Source of the DNA: Sporomusa acidovorans
Lineage (GTDB): Bacteria; Bacillota; Negativicutes; Sporomusales; Sporomusaceae
NCBI RefSeq assembly: GCF_900101845.1
Contig: NZ_FNAM01000016.1
Coordinates: 45,678 to 109,677 of the forward strand
Length of the DNA: 64,000 nt
Reading direction: 5' to 3'
A program made the translations under genes and the position numbers. Of this stretch, positions 16,433 through 25,282 are shown one piece after another (position 1 is the stretch's first letter; the number at the start of each line of letters is the position of its first letter). Below the pieces are notes generated by a model. It searched no databases. It was given only the letters and a program-made list of their open reading frames with translations, and was not told the DNA's origin.

Positions 16433-17428
16433 ATGGCGCGCATCGGCCTGACAACAACGGTGCCTGTTGAAATTATTTTGGCGGCAGGACATGTGCCTGT
16501 TGATCTTAACAATATATTTATTACCAGCGAGCAGGCCGGACGGATGGTGGAAACAGCTGAGGAGGCCGGATATCCCCGGAACATTTGCGGCTGGATAAAA
16601 GGATTATATGCCGTCATGGTAAATAAAGAATTTAACGATGCCTGCGGCGGAATTGACAAGGTTATTGCCGTTACCCAGGGGGATTGCAGCAACACGCATG
16701 CGCTGATGGAGACCTACCAGTTGGCAGGCATTGAAACCATTCCTTTTGCCTATCCCGTTGACCGCGACTATGATCTCCTGAAGCTGCAAATGGAAAAGTT
16801 AATGGCGGCGCTGGGAACCAATTGGCAGGATGTTAACCGTGTTAAACGCGAACTGGACAAACTGCGCCTCCGGGTGGCTGAACTTGACAGGCGCACGTGG
16901 CAGGATAATACAATAAGCGGTTTTCATAATCATTTGTATCAGGTTAGTTGCAGTGATTTTAACAGCAATGTGGAACTCTTTGCCGGCGATGTTGAGCAGT
17001 TCTTAGTGAAGGCGGATGATGCTTCCGAATATACGGATGAACTTAGATTAGGCTATATCGGCGTGCCGCCTATTTTTACCGATTTATATCCTTATGTAGA
17101 GTCAATGGGGGCCCGGATTGTTTATAATGAGGTGCAACGGCAGTTTGCGATGCCGTTTGTTACTGACGACCTTGTTGAACAATACCGGCTGTATACTTAT
17201 CCCTATGGTGTTTTTGGCCGGATTAAGGATATCGCGGCCGAAATTGAACGGCGTAATCTGGACGGACTGGTTCATTATGTGCAGAGTTTTTGTTTCCGTC
17301 AGATTGAAGATATCATTTTACGGGAAAAACTCGACATACCCATTTTGACAATCGAAGGTGACAAGCCAGGAAAACTGGATGCCAGAACCAGACTGCGGCT
17401 GGAAAGTTTTCTGGAGATGCTGCGTTAA
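16433..17428 (+). CDS. 2-hydroxyacyl-CoA dehydratase-like (HgdB/FldC family) protein
   Basis: 331 residues, shorter than the usual 375-480 of true dehydratase subunits. Cysteines that could hold a [4Fe-4S] cluster occur in NICGWIKG (about residue 51), TQGDCSNTH (about 84) and VQSFCFRQIED (about 287), matching the family pattern of one Cys per motif. A possible coiled region lies around 125-150. The next gene is its presumed activator. Because only one subunit is present, it may be a double-cubane-cluster-type reductase rather than a dehydratase. The substrate is unknown. Confidence 0.75.
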   Translation: MARIGLTTTVPVEIILAAGHVPVDLNNIFITSEQAGRMVETAEEAGYPRNICGWIKGLYAVMVNKEFNDACGGIDKVIAVTQGDCSNTHALMETYQLAGIETIPFAYPVDRDYDLLKLQMEKLMAALGTNWQDVNRVKRELDKLRLRVAELDRRTWQDNTISGFHNHLYQVSCSDFNSNVELFAGDVEQFLVKADDASEYTDELRLGYIGVPPIFTDLYPYVESMGARIVYNEVQRQFAMPFVTDDLVEQYRLYTYPYGVFGRIKDIAAEIERRNLDGLVHYVQSFCFRQIEDIILREKLDIPILTIEGDKPGKLDARTRLRLESFLEMLR

Positions 17429-17442
17429 TAAGGAGGAGACCA

Positions 17443-18198
17443 ATGCGCTGTGGGATTGATTTAGGTAGTCGTAGTGTTAAGCTGGTTATCCTGGATGATG
17501 CCAAACAACTAAAGTCAACAAATATCTATGAGACGGCCAGGTTTTACCGGGATTACGGCCATCGGACAGAGGCAGGACTGGCAGTCGATTTTGCTGCCCT
17601 GGGGTATCGGGAAGTTACCCGGCTTACAGCCACCGGTTACGGCCGCAATACGATTGAGCTTGTCGGTGCAACCGTAATTCCTGAATTAAAGGCACATATG
17701 TTAGGGGCGATTGCCCAAACCGGATTAACGGATTTTACCCTGCTGGATTTAGGCGGCCAGGATAGTAAAGTGATCAAAGTCCGCAAGGGGCGCATGGCCG
17801 ACTTTCAGACTAATGACAAATGTGCGGCAAGTACCGGCCGCTATTTGGAGAATATGGCCGCAGTACTTGACATCAGTTTAGAGGAATTAGCAAATTATAG
17901 CGTCAATCCGGTGGAACTTAGCGCTACCTGTGCTATTTTTGGCGAATCGGAGCTAATCGGCCGGATCGTGGAGGGGTACAGCATCGCTGAATTGGCCGCC
18001 GGTGTCAATTATACGATTTACAAGCGGATAAAACCCATGTTGGTGGCCATGAGGAGTGATAAACTCGTTTTTACAGGCGGTGTTGCCCTGGGCGGGGCGA
18101 TTAAAGAATTTATTACCCGGGAAATGGATATTGAGGTGATTGTACCCGAATATCCCCAACTTAACGGTGCAATTGGTTGTGCCGTGTATGAAAGTTAG
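17443..18198 (+). CDS. Acyl-CoA dehydratase activase (BcrA/HgdC family ATPase)
   Basis: 251 residues, ASKHA-fold ATPase that, in the known family, forms a homodimer bridged by a [4Fe-4S] cluster and drives electrons into its partner with ATP. The phosphate-1 motif GIDLGSRSVK (4-13), the DLGGQDSK motif (102-109), the cluster ligands Cys127 (NDKCAASTG) and Cys163 (ATCAIFGESE), and the GGVA motif near 213 are all present. It lies 14 bp after the dehydratase-like gene and is clearly its partner. Confidence 0.9.
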   Translation: MRCGIDLGSRSVKLVILDDAKQLKSTNIYETARFYRDYGHRTEAGLAVDFAALGYREVTRLTATGYGRNTIELVGATVIPELKAHMLGAIAQTGLTDFTLLDLGGQDSKVIKVRKGRMADFQTNDKCAASTGRYLENMAAVLDISLEELANYSVNPVELSATCAIFGESELIGRIVEGYSIAELAAGVNYTIYKRIKPMLVAMRSDKLVFTGGVALGGAIKEFITREMDIEVIVPEYPQLNGAIGCAVYES

Positions 18199-18222
18199 CC
18201 AAATTGTTTGGAGGCGAGGAAT

Positions 18223-19896
18223 ATGCTGCTGGGTATTGATGTGGGCGGGACCTTTACCGATGCTGTTGTTCTTGAGGACGGCAAGGTCTTGGCTTCAGCC
18301 AAGACACCGACAACACATGGCGAACTGTTGCGTGGTATTATTGCAGTCATCGATCAGGTGCTTGACGGCATTAACCGGGTCGCGATCAGACGGGTGGCCT
18401 TGTCGACAACCATCGTTACCAACGCCCTGATTGAGGGAAGAATTGATCAGGTAGCCTTATTGTTGCTCGCAGGTCCGGGGCTTAATCTGGAAAAACTGAC
18501 ACCGGGTGAGCCGCATTTTTTGTCAGGCTATACCGATCACCGGGGCCGGGAGAAGGCTGCCCCGGTCAAAGAAGAGGTAACTGAATTGTGCCGCAAGTTA
18601 AAAGGTACGCAGGTCGCGGCTGTCATAGGCAAATTTGCTGTACGCAATCCGCAGCAGGAACAGCAGGTAGCCGACTGGGTTGACAAATTCCTGCAGCCTG
18701 CCCATATCACGAAGGGGGCAGAATTGTCAGGCTCGCTCAACTATCTCCGGCGGATTAATTCCGCGTACTATAACTCAGCCGTATGGCGCGTTTTTACTGA
18801 CTTTGCGGCGGCGATTGAAACCGCTATTATTGAACGGGGGATTACTGCGCCTGTATATATTTTAAAAGCTGATGGCGGAACCTTGCCGCTGGGATCAGCC
18901 AAAGAGAGACCGGTAGAGGCTATCTTCACCGGCCCGGCAGCTAGTGTTCTAGGAATTATGGCGCTGACCAACCCGGAAGAACCGGCCGTTTCCCTGGATA
19001 TCGGCGGGACGACCACTGACATTGCCTTATGGCAAAACGGTGTACCCTTACTGGCTCCCGGTGGGGCCAGTGTCAACGGTCATCCAACGGCGGTGCGTTC
19101 ATTCTGGCTGCGGTCTGTGGGAATTGGCGGCGACAGCTATGTTCGGCGTGAACAGGGCCGTTTGCTGGTTGGTCCGATGCGCCGCGGCCCGGCAATGGCC
19201 AACGGTGGCCCGGAACCAGCGGTAACCGATGCTCTCCGCGTAGCCGGACTGATTGATTATGGCGACTTGACACTGGCACGTAAGGCAATGGCTGGCGTAG
19301 CAACTGAGGGGCAGGCCCCGGAAGACGCCGCGTGGGAGACTGTGCAGCTGGCGGCCGATACGGTATGCCGGACAATTCAAGCCATGCTGGCTGAACAGGC
19401 AGCAAGACCGGTATATAAAGTCGAAGATATTGTCCATGGGGAGGCTTTTATCCCTGAACTGCTGATTGGGGTGGGTGGTGCCGCGCCGGGATTGGCGCCG
19501 GTGGTTGCCGAAAAACTCAGCCTGCCCTGGCAGGTGCCGGCAGGACATATGGTGGCGAATGCGATCGGGGCGGCTTCTGCGCGGCCGACGACTGAAATTA
19601 CACTCCGGGCCGATAGTGCCGAGGGGTATTACACTGTGCCTGAACTGGGGATCAAGCAAACAGTGGATAAACGGCATTTTAGTCTGGCTGCTGCCTGGGA
19701 AGCGGCAGAAGGCTATCTGGCTGAGCGTGCGGCTGAGGGTGGTATGGCGGAGAACACGATTGTCAGCGAACGGGTTTATGAGGAAGAATTTAATGTCATC
19801 CGCGGGTTTAATACAATGGGAAAAATCATGACCTGCAAACTGCAAATAAAACCGGGCGTACTTACGCCTGTGCAGGCCGGGGAGGCAGGACGATGA
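18223..19896 (+). CDS. Hydantoinase/oxoprolinase family protein
   Basis: 557 residues. The N-terminal GIDVGGTFTDAV (4-15) and the internal LDIGGTTTDIALW (about 262-274) are the two ATP-phosphate motifs of HyuA/5-oxoprolinase-type ASKHA enzymes, which open cyclic amides or carboxylate ketones at the cost of ATP. GGAGG at 18209-18213 selects the ATG at 18223 over an upstream TTG. It is shorter than typical HyuA (about 680), and no HyuB gene is adjacent, so its reaction is uncertain. Its stop overlaps the next start. Confidence 0.8.
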   Translation: MLLGIDVGGTFTDAVVLEDGKVLASAKTPTTHGELLRGIIAVIDQVLDGINRVAIRRVALSTTIVTNALIEGRIDQVALLLLAGPGLNLEKLTPGEPHFLSGYTDHRGREKAAPVKEEVTELCRKLKGTQVAAVIGKFAVRNPQQEQQVADWVDKFLQPAHITKGAELSGSLNYLRRINSAYYNSAVWRVFTDFAAAIETAIIERGITAPVYILKADGGTLPLGSAKERPVEAIFTGPAASVLGIMALTNPEEPAVSLDIGGTTTDIALWQNGVPLLAPGGASVNGHPTAVRSFWLRSVGIGGDSYVRREQGRLLVGPMRRGPAMANGGPEPAVTDALRVAGLIDYGDLTLARKAMAGVATEGQAPEDAAWETVQLAADTVCRTIQAMLAEQAARPVYKVEDIVHGEAFIPELLIGVGGAAPGLAPVVAEKLSLPWQVPAGHMVANAIGAASARPTTEITLRADSAEGYYTVPELGIKQTVDKRHFSLAAAWEAAEGYLAERAAEGGMAENTIVSERVYEEEFNVIRGFNTMGKIMTCKLQIKPGVLTPVQAGEAGR

Positions 19897-21212
19897 ACAA
19901 TAAATCACTGGGGCTTGTTTTTTTTCCCGCCTTTGACTGGGCCATTACTCCGTCTCATCCGGAACGGGAGGAACGGCTGCTTTATACGCGGGATCAGATT
20001 GTGGAAGAAGGCTTACTGGACCTGCCGAACATCCGGGAATACCGCCCCAAGCTGGCAAAAATTCAGGACGCGCAGCGCGTCCATATTGGGGTTCCTGATC
20101 TTACATCCCTCATTACCGATGCTCATCTGGTGGCGGCCGGCGGCGCCATAACGGCCGCCGAAGCCGTTATGCGCCGGGAAGTAACAAATGCCTTTGCGCT
20201 GGTGCGTCCCCCGGGACATCATGCTATGCGGGTCGTGCATGGCACACGGGGATTTTGCACAATAAACATGGAAGCCATTATGATCGAGTATCTGCGGCGG
20301 CATTACGGACTGAACCGGGTCGCGATTGTCGATACCGACGTGCACCATGGCGACGGGTCACAGGATGTTTTTTATCATGATCCGGATACCTTATTTATTT
20401 CTTTTCATCAGGATGGCCGGACACTCTATCCCGGGACGGGAGCCATCAGCGAACTCGGCAGTCCCAATGCCTTATGCGCAACGGTTAATATTCCGCTGCC
20501 GCCCGGCACAACCGACGAGGGACTTCATTACGTGCTGGATCAGCTTGTTTTACCGGTTTTGGATGATTTTGGGCCAGACATTATTATTAACTCAGCCGGG
20601 CAGGATAATCATTATAGCGATCCGCTCGCCAATATGGCAATTTCGGCCCAGGGGTATGCGCGGTTAGCCGAAAAACTAAATGCCGACATTGCCGTGCTGG
20701 AAGGCGGGTATTCGATTGAGGATGCGCTGCCTTATGTCAATACGGGTATTATTTTGGCCATGGCCGGCCTGGATTACAGCCGGGTTGTGGAACCGGATAT
20801 TGCCCGTTGTCCGCGCCAGTCTGAGACTAACAACCACTATATTGCCCAATTAGTGGGTAAATGGCAGGAGATCTGGCGTGAACGGGATGGACTCAGACGC
20901 GAAGCGATTGCCAAGGCCGGTGAGTTTTGGCAGCGGAGCCGGAGCATTTATTACGATGACAGCGGCATTCAGGAACGGCAAGACGAGACAGTGCGAATTT
21001 GTCCGCACTGTCATGGGTACCAGACGATTTCCACTCAGGCCGAGGGGTATCCATTTGGAGTAAAGACGGCGTTTGCCGCTATTATTCCAAGAAACAGTTG
21101 CCGTACCTGCCGCAGCCAGGCCAAGGATGCCGTGCTAAAAGCAAAAAAAGCAGGTCGCCATGACCATTATATTCTTCAGGATAAACAGCAGGATACGCTG
21201 GAACAAGTCTAA
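19893..21212 (+). CDS. Histone-deacetylase-fold hydrolase with C-terminal zinc ribbon
   Basis: 439 residues. The arginase/deacetylase core (about 1-315) keeps the expected zinc-site and catalytic residues: RPPGHHA (His pair near 108), DTDVHHGDG (about 145-153) and SAGQDNHYSDPLA (about 230-242). A C-terminal tail (about 370-410) has CPHC and CRTC pairs, which looks like a treble-clef or ribbon zinc site not usual in this family. The start overlaps the preceding stop (ATGA), so translation is coupled to the hydantoinase homologue. It probably deacetylates a small amide, such as an acetylpolyamine or acetoin-type compound; the substrate is not readable. Confidence 0.85.
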   Translation: MNNKSLGLVFFPAFDWAITPSHPEREERLLYTRDQIVEEGLLDLPNIREYRPKLAKIQDAQRVHIGVPDLTSLITDAHLVAAGGAITAAEAVMRREVTNAFALVRPPGHHAMRVVHGTRGFCTINMEAIMIEYLRRHYGLNRVAIVDTDVHHGDGSQDVFYHDPDTLFISFHQDGRTLYPGTGAISELGSPNALCATVNIPLPPGTTDEGLHYVLDQLVLPVLDDFGPDIIINSAGQDNHYSDPLANMAISAQGYARLAEKLNADIAVLEGGYSIEDALPYVNTGIILAMAGLDYSRVVEPDIARCPRQSETNNHYIAQLVGKWQEIWRERDGLRREAIAKAGEFWQRSRSIYYDDSGIQERQDETVRICPHCHGYQTISTQAEGYPFGVKTAFAAIIPRNSCRTCRSQAKDAVLKAKKAGRHDHYILQDKQQDTLEQV

Positions 21213-21217
21213 GTAAA

Positions 21218-21337
21218 CTAAATGAAATCCAATAAAGATTTTCATCAAAGCAGGGTGTTAGTAACGCTCCGCCGCTAGCGCTTAACCTACGCTTTTACTA
21301 ACACCCTGCCTGTAAATCTTTATTGGATACTATATAG
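21218..21337 (+). repeat. 120-bp palindromic MITE-like repeat, copy 2
   Basis: The terminal inverted repeats contain ATCCAATAAAGATTT and AAATCTTTATTGGAT, and an inner perfect inverted repeat is GCAGGGTGTTAGTAA / TTACTAACACCCTGC. More than 80 internal bases match copy 3 (58587-58706) exactly in the opposite orientation. It fills the gap between the deacetylase-fold gene and rph, ending 10 bp before the rph ribosome site. Confidence 0.9.
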
Positions 21338-21357
21338 TTATAATTAAGGAGGTCATT

Positions 21358-22101
21358 ATGACCAGAATAGACGGACGTGCCGCCGACGAATTACGAAAAG
21401 TAAAAATTACCCGACATTATTTAAAATATGCCGAAGGGTCTGTGCTTGTGGAGTTTGGCGATACCAAGGTGATTTGTGCCGCCACTGTTGAAGAAAAAGT
21501 GCCCCCCTTTCTCAAAGGTTCAGGGGAAGGCTGGGTAAGTGCCGAATATTCCTTATTGCCCCGTTCAACCCAGAGCCGCAATGTCAGAGAAGCCGCCAGA
21601 GGTAAACAAACAGGCCGCACCCATGAGATTCAGCGCTTAATCGGCCGTGCTCTGCGGAGTGTTATTGATTTAAAAGCTCTGGGGGAAAAGACGATTTGGC
21701 TGGATTGTGATGTGATTCAAGCCGATGGCGGCACGCGGACAGCCGCAATTACCGGATCATTTGTGGCTCTTGTTGATGCTGTTGACAGCGTCTGGGGCGA
21801 CAGCCCCAAAGCATTTCCCGTTAAAGACTTTTTAGCGGCTATTAGTGTAGGCATACTGCCTGAGGGAGTTTTTCTCGACCTGTGCTATAGCGAAGACTCC
21901 ACTGCCATTGTTGACATGAACCTGGTCATGACCGGCAGCGGTCAGTTTGTCGAAGTTCAGGGAACCGGTGAAAAGGGAACCTTTGCGCAATCGCAGTTAA
22001 ACGAGCTGCTGGCTGTTGGCGGTAAGGGCATTGAACAGTTGCTGGATATGCAAAAAGAAGCACTGGGACCGTTGTCCTGGAAAGTGGGCCGGGAGGGATA
22101 A
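21358..22101 (+). CDS. rph: Ribonuclease PH
   Basis: 247 residues, phosphorolytic 3'-5' exoribonuclease that trims tRNA 3' ends. The N-terminal [15 protein letters not shown], the [17 protein letters not shown] segment (key part [10 protein letters not shown]) and [18 protein letters not shown] (key part DGGTRTAAI) are textbook RNase PH motifs. The start is preceded by AAGGAGG. It is followed 1 bp later by rdgB, the standard arrangement in Firmicutes. Confidence 0.97.
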   Translation: MTRIDGRAADELRKVKITRHYLKYAEGSVLVEFGDTKVICAATVEEKVPPFLKGSGEGWVSAEYSLLPRSTQSRNVREAARGKQTGRTHEIQRLIGRALRSVIDLKALGEKTIWLDCDVIQADGGTRTAAITGSFVALVDAVDSVWGDSPKAFPVKDFLAAISVGILPEGVFLDLCYSEDSTAIVDMNLVMTGSGQFVEVQGTGEKGTFAQSQLNELLAVGGKGIEQLLDMQKEALGPLSWKVGREG

Positions 22102-22102
22102 T

Positions 22103-22711
22103 GTGACGAAAGCTGTAAAAGAGATTATAGTAGCCACCAAAAATGCCGGTAAAGTGGCTGAGTTTAAGATGGCGCTAAGCGGGCTGCCATATAAACTACA
22201 GTCGCTGGCTGATCTGGGAAATTTTCCTGAGGCGCCGGAAAACGGAGAGACCTTTGCGGAAAATGCAGGTTCCAAAGCAAAATTTTATGCGCGACTGACC
22301 GGCAAGTTATGTCTGGCCGATGATTCCGGCCTGGAAGTCGATTATCTGAAAGGCGCGCCTGGAGTCTATTCAGCCAGATACGCCGGCGACCATGCCGGCG
22401 ATCAGGCAAATAATGAAAAACTGCTTACTCATTTACTTGGTGTGCCGCTGGAAAAACGTACAGCCCGCTTCCGCTGTGTACTGGTACTTGCCGATGCCGA
22501 GAAGATATGGTGCAGCACGGATGGCACGGTGGAAGGGGTAATTTTGACTGAGCCGCGCGGTAATCAGGGGTTTGGCTATGATCCATTGCTCTTTGTTCCC
22601 GGGCTGGGGCGTACATTAGCCGAGTTGTCGCCGGCAGAAAAAAATGAAATCAGCCATCGTGGACGGGCCATCAAAAAATTAGTTACGCAATTGGCGGCGC
22701 TGGAAAAATGA
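22103..22711 (+). CDS. rdgB: XTP/dITP diphosphatase (HAM1 family)
   Basis: 202 residues from a GTG start at 22103, chosen because GGGAGGGA (22091-22098) precedes it and the family N-terminus IIVATKNAGKVAEF follows at once. It removes non-canonical purine nucleotides (ITP, XTP). DDSGLEVDYL and GAPGVYSARYAG are the substrate and metal motifs, and FGYDPLLFVPGLGRT is the C-terminal signature. The open frame continues upstream inside rph but is not used. It overlaps the next gene by 4 bp. Confidence 0.95.
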   Translation: MTKAVKEIIVATKNAGKVAEFKMALSGLPYKLQSLADLGNFPEAPENGETFAENAGSKAKFYARLTGKLCLADDSGLEVDYLKGAPGVYSARYAGDHAGDQANNEKLLTHLLGVPLEKRTARFRCVLVLADAEKIWCSTDGTVEGVILTEPRGNQGFGYDPLLFVPGLGRTLAELSPAEKNEISHRGRAIKKLVTQLAALEK

Positions 22712-23184
22712 GAATCGGCGTTGTCAGTGATACACATGGCGACACATATATGCTGAAAAAGGTAATTGCTGCCGCCGGTCAGGTTGAGCGCTGGCTTCAT
22801 GCCGGCGACTACTATCAGGATGGCTGGCGGCTGCAAAAACTGACCGGCTTGCCGGTAACTGTGATTGCCGGTAATTGTGACCGGGCGGCAATGGTACCTG
22901 CCGATGAATATATTGAAGTTGCCGGTAAAACCATCTGGATGACGCATGGTCATTGTTATCATGTAAAGTATGGAATGGATGACCTGACTTTTTGGGCAAA
23001 AGAGTATGAAGCCAGTGTTGTCGTTTTCGGCCATACCCATATTCCGTATAACAGCCGGCATGAGGGAATTTTGCTGTTTAATCCCGGCAGTCCCAGTTCA
23101 CCCAGGGGCGGGTCAGAGCCAAGCTTCGGTATTCTGGAAATAAGTGAAAATGGCTTTATAGAAGGATCTATTATGGAACTTTAA
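22708..23184 (+). CDS. YfcE/MJ0936-type metallophosphoesterase
   Basis: 158 residues. The binuclear-metal motifs are SDTHGD (about 7-12), HAGDY (31-35), GNCDR (53-57), THGH (72-75) and GHTH (about 107-110). The family hydrolyses phosphodiesters; the physiological substrate is unknown. The start overlaps the rdgB stop (ATGA), giving the common rph-rdgB-yfcE string. A clear terminator follows. Confidence 0.92.
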   Translation: MRIGVVSDTHGDTYMLKKVIAAAGQVERWLHAGDYYQDGWRLQKLTGLPVTVIAGNCDRAAMVPADEYIEVAGKTIWMTHGHCYHVKYGMDDLTFWAKEYEASVVVFGHTHIPYNSRHEGILLFNPGSPSSPRGGSEPSFGILEISENGFIEGSIMEL

Positions 23185-23213
23185 CCTCGCTGCCGCAGCG
23201 GGGTTCTTTTTTT
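23183..23213 (+). terminator. Rho-independent terminator of the rph operon
   Basis: AACCTCGCTG / CAGCGGGGTT with a 3-nt loop, followed by CTTTTTTT. Confidence 0.85.
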
Positions 23214-23350
23214 AAAGAGAAAGTATATCTTTCTGTAGATAGACTGACTCTATGCATAAAGAAGTCAGACGGCTTGACTTTTATCACTAACATGAACTAT
23301 TGCGCATATATTACTACATCCGGGTAATTTAGAATAAAGGGGGGGAAAAT

Positions 23351-23764
23351 ATGGGTATTCCTGTTAAAGGGGCAGGGGTTGGTATTCGCGCTTTGGCAAC
23401 CATCATTGACGGTATTATTCTAGGCGTTATTGGCGGGATAATAGCGGCTGTGCTCGGAACCGGTCTGAGCGGCGGTCATCTTGGCGGTTCCTATTATTTT
23501 TGGTTACTGGTAGCTGGTTTTTGTTATTATACCTACTTTGAAAGCAGTAGGGGGGCAACTCCCGGCAAATTATTGTGTGGACTTAAAGTTATCAAAGTCG
23601 ACGGTACTGACTGTGATATTCGTACAGCCGCCATGCGGACGGTTTGCCGGATTATTGACGGCCTGATTGCTTATCTGGTTGCCGCAATTTTTGTTTGGTC
23701 AACAGATTTGAATCAGCGTCTGGGAGATAAGCTGGCTGATACTCTAGTGATTAAAATTAAGTAG
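23351..23764 (+). CDS. RDD-family membrane protein
   Basis: 137 residues with three hydrophobic segments (about 14-37, 44-62 and 96-118). The first carries the family's Arg-Asp pair (GIRALATIIDGII) and a later segment has the matching R...D (RIIDGLIAYLVA). The ribosome site is AAGGGGGGG. RDD proteins are small integral membrane proteins of unclear function, sometimes linked to ion exchange. It is flanked by terminators, so it is transcribed alone. Confidence 0.85.
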   Translation: MGIPVKGAGVGIRALATIIDGIILGVIGGIIAAVLGTGLSGGHLGGSYYFWLLVAGFCYYTYFESSRGATPGKLLCGLKVIKVDGTDCDIRTAAMRTVCRIIDGLIAYLVAAIFVWSTDLNQRLGDKLADTLVIKIK

Positions 23765-23767
23765 AAT

Positions 23768-23817
23768 AAAATGGAGAGAATATGCTTCCGTAAAGGCTGG
23801 CAGGTTCTCTCCATTTT
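23768..23817 (+). terminator. Terminator after the RDD gene
   Basis: AAAATGGAGAGAA / TTCTCTCCATTTT, a perfect 13-bp stem with a 24-nt loop, ending in TTTTGATTT. Confidence 0.65.
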
Positions 23818-24013
23818 GATTTATGGGGAGCACAAATTATTGGACGGGTGAAACAGAATGCTTCATTTATTTTTAATAAATTTCAGTTAAATTAGGTATA
23901 TATGGCAGGATTTTTATCTAAATTAACTAATTAGTAATCTTACGCAGACTACAAAATATTTCGCATAAATAGTTGAGGATAAGAAACAAAAGGCAGGCGG
24001 AGAAGATGTACTT

Positions 24014-24622
24014 ATGAGAATTGTGTTGGACAAAGTTGGTAAACGGTATGGCGATAAACTGCTATTTTCTGATATAAGTGCCGAAATTGCCGGAGGGCAG
24101 TGTGTGGCGGTAACCGGTTGCAATGGTTCCGGCAAGTCAACGTTGCTTAAAATTATTGCCGGCCTGATTCGGCCAAGTGGCGGCTCTGTATGTTTTTCTG
24201 GGGATAATATCCTTGATTCCGGGCAGCGAAGAGACTATACCGGTTTGGTATCCCCTGATATGGCAATGTATTCGGCACTTTCAGGAGTGGAAAACATTGT
24301 CTTTTGGGCAAAAATGCGCAAAATAGCTTGTTCTCAAGCGGAAGTAGCGGAGTTATGCCGGCAATTTGGCCTGGGGGAGGCCGGGCGTGAACGGGTGAAC
24401 ACCTACTCTACAGGTATGTGCCAGCGATTAAAGCTAGCGGTTATTAAGGTGATTAATCCGCCTGTGTGGCTGTTGGACGAACCTTCTTCCAATTTAGACG
24501 GCAATGGGAAAATCCTTGTTAAAGAACTGATAGCAAGTGCAATGAAACAGAATGCTGCCGTGATACTTGCCACCAATGAAGAGGAGGAGGTTTTGTATGC
24601 CAGCAGCAAAATTAAGCTTTAG
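24014..24622 (+). CDS. ccmA: Heme exporter ATPase CcmA
   Basis: 202 residues, ABC ATPase of cytochrome c maturation system I. Walker A GCNGSGKST is at about 36-44, the signature TYSTGMCQRLKLA near 133 (a variant of LSGGQ) and Walker B VWLLDEPSSNLD near 155. CcmA with CcmB and CcmC releases heme-loaded CcmE. The gene overlaps ccmB and begins the ccmABCE string directly upstream of the cytochrome/flavoprotein genes. The identity as CcmA rather than a generic ABC ATPase rests on that context. Confidence 0.88.
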   Translation: MRIVLDKVGKRYGDKLLFSDISAEIAGGQCVAVTGCNGSGKSTLLKIIAGLIRPSGGSVCFSGDNILDSGQRRDYTGLVSPDMAMYSALSGVENIVFWAKMRKIACSQAEVAELCRQFGLGEAGRERVNTYSTGMCQRLKLAVIKVINPPVWLLDEPSSNLDGNGKILVKELIASAMKQNAAVILATNEEEEVLYASSKIKL

Positions 24623-25274
24623 TAATGCGGTATGGGCCATACTGCTCAAAGACGGGGTATGTGAGTTTAGGACAAGGTATGCGGTGGGAGCCTTAGTTAT
24701 GTTTGCATTAACCGCCTTGTCAAGTGTCAGCCTGGCCATGGCCGGAGCTGCGTTACCGCCGGAGTTTGCCGCAGCCCTTCTTTGGGTTGTATTGTTTTTT
24801 TGTGCTATGGCCGGTTTAGCCCGGGTATTTGTTCAGGAACAGGAAACCGGAACAATACTGGGACTTAGGCTGTATGCTCCGGGGGAGGCAGTATTTTGTG
24901 GAAAATTATTGTTTAACCAGATACTTTTACTTTGTTTATCTTGCTTGGCCGTCCCTTTGTTTGTTATTTTTCTTAATGTCAATATTGATGAGTGGATTGG
25001 TTTTACTCTGCTCTTGGCTTTGGGGATAACCGGGATAGCGGCAGTATCTACGTTGACGGCCTCGATAGTAATGTACGCACAAAGTAAACAGGCTATTTTT
25101 ACCGTATTGACATTTCCTGTGCTCTTACCTCAATTTCTGAGTGCTATCAATGCTACCGCCAAGGTATTGGCAGGTGGCGCACCGGAAATGGCAGAACTGG
25201 TATTTATGGCAGGCTATGATGCGGCCATTGTAGCGGCAGGGATACTTTTGTTTGACTATATTTGGCAGGAGTAG
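24597..25274 (+). CDS. ccmB: Heme exporter membrane subunit CcmB
   Basis: 225 residues with about six hydrophobic helices. The N-terminal stretch WAILLKDGVCEFRTRYAVGA (key part LLKDGVCEFRTR) matches the CcmB start, where an Lys-Asp-Leu/Val...E-R-type motif precedes the first helix. A GGAGGAGG at 24583-24590 fixes the start at 24597, inside the end of ccmA, so the two are translationally coupled. It forms the channel-like partner of CcmA. Confidence 0.85.
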   Translation: MPAAKLSFSNAVWAILLKDGVCEFRTRYAVGALVMFALTALSSVSLAMAGAALPPEFAAALLWVVLFFCAMAGLARVFVQEQETGTILGLRLYAPGEAVFCGKLLFNQILLLCLSCLAVPLFVIFLNVNIDEWIGFTLLLALGITGIAAVSTLTASIVMYAQSKQAIFTVLTFPVLLPQFLSAINATAKVLAGGAPEMAELVFMAGYDAAIVAAGILLFDYIWQE

Positions 25275-25282
25275 GAGGCTCT

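Noticed and set aside
19099..19908. 269-codon minus-strand frame across the hydantoinase homologue
   Set aside because: Long only because the GC-rich gene opposite lacks stops in that frame; the translation is rich in Arg, His, Cys and Pro with no motif, and the sense gene is clearly real.
21218..21337. Riboswitch or T-box ahead of rph
   Set aside because: The structured sequence recurs almost unchanged ahead of unrelated genes and in both orientations, so it is a mobile repeat and not a gene-specific RNA switch.
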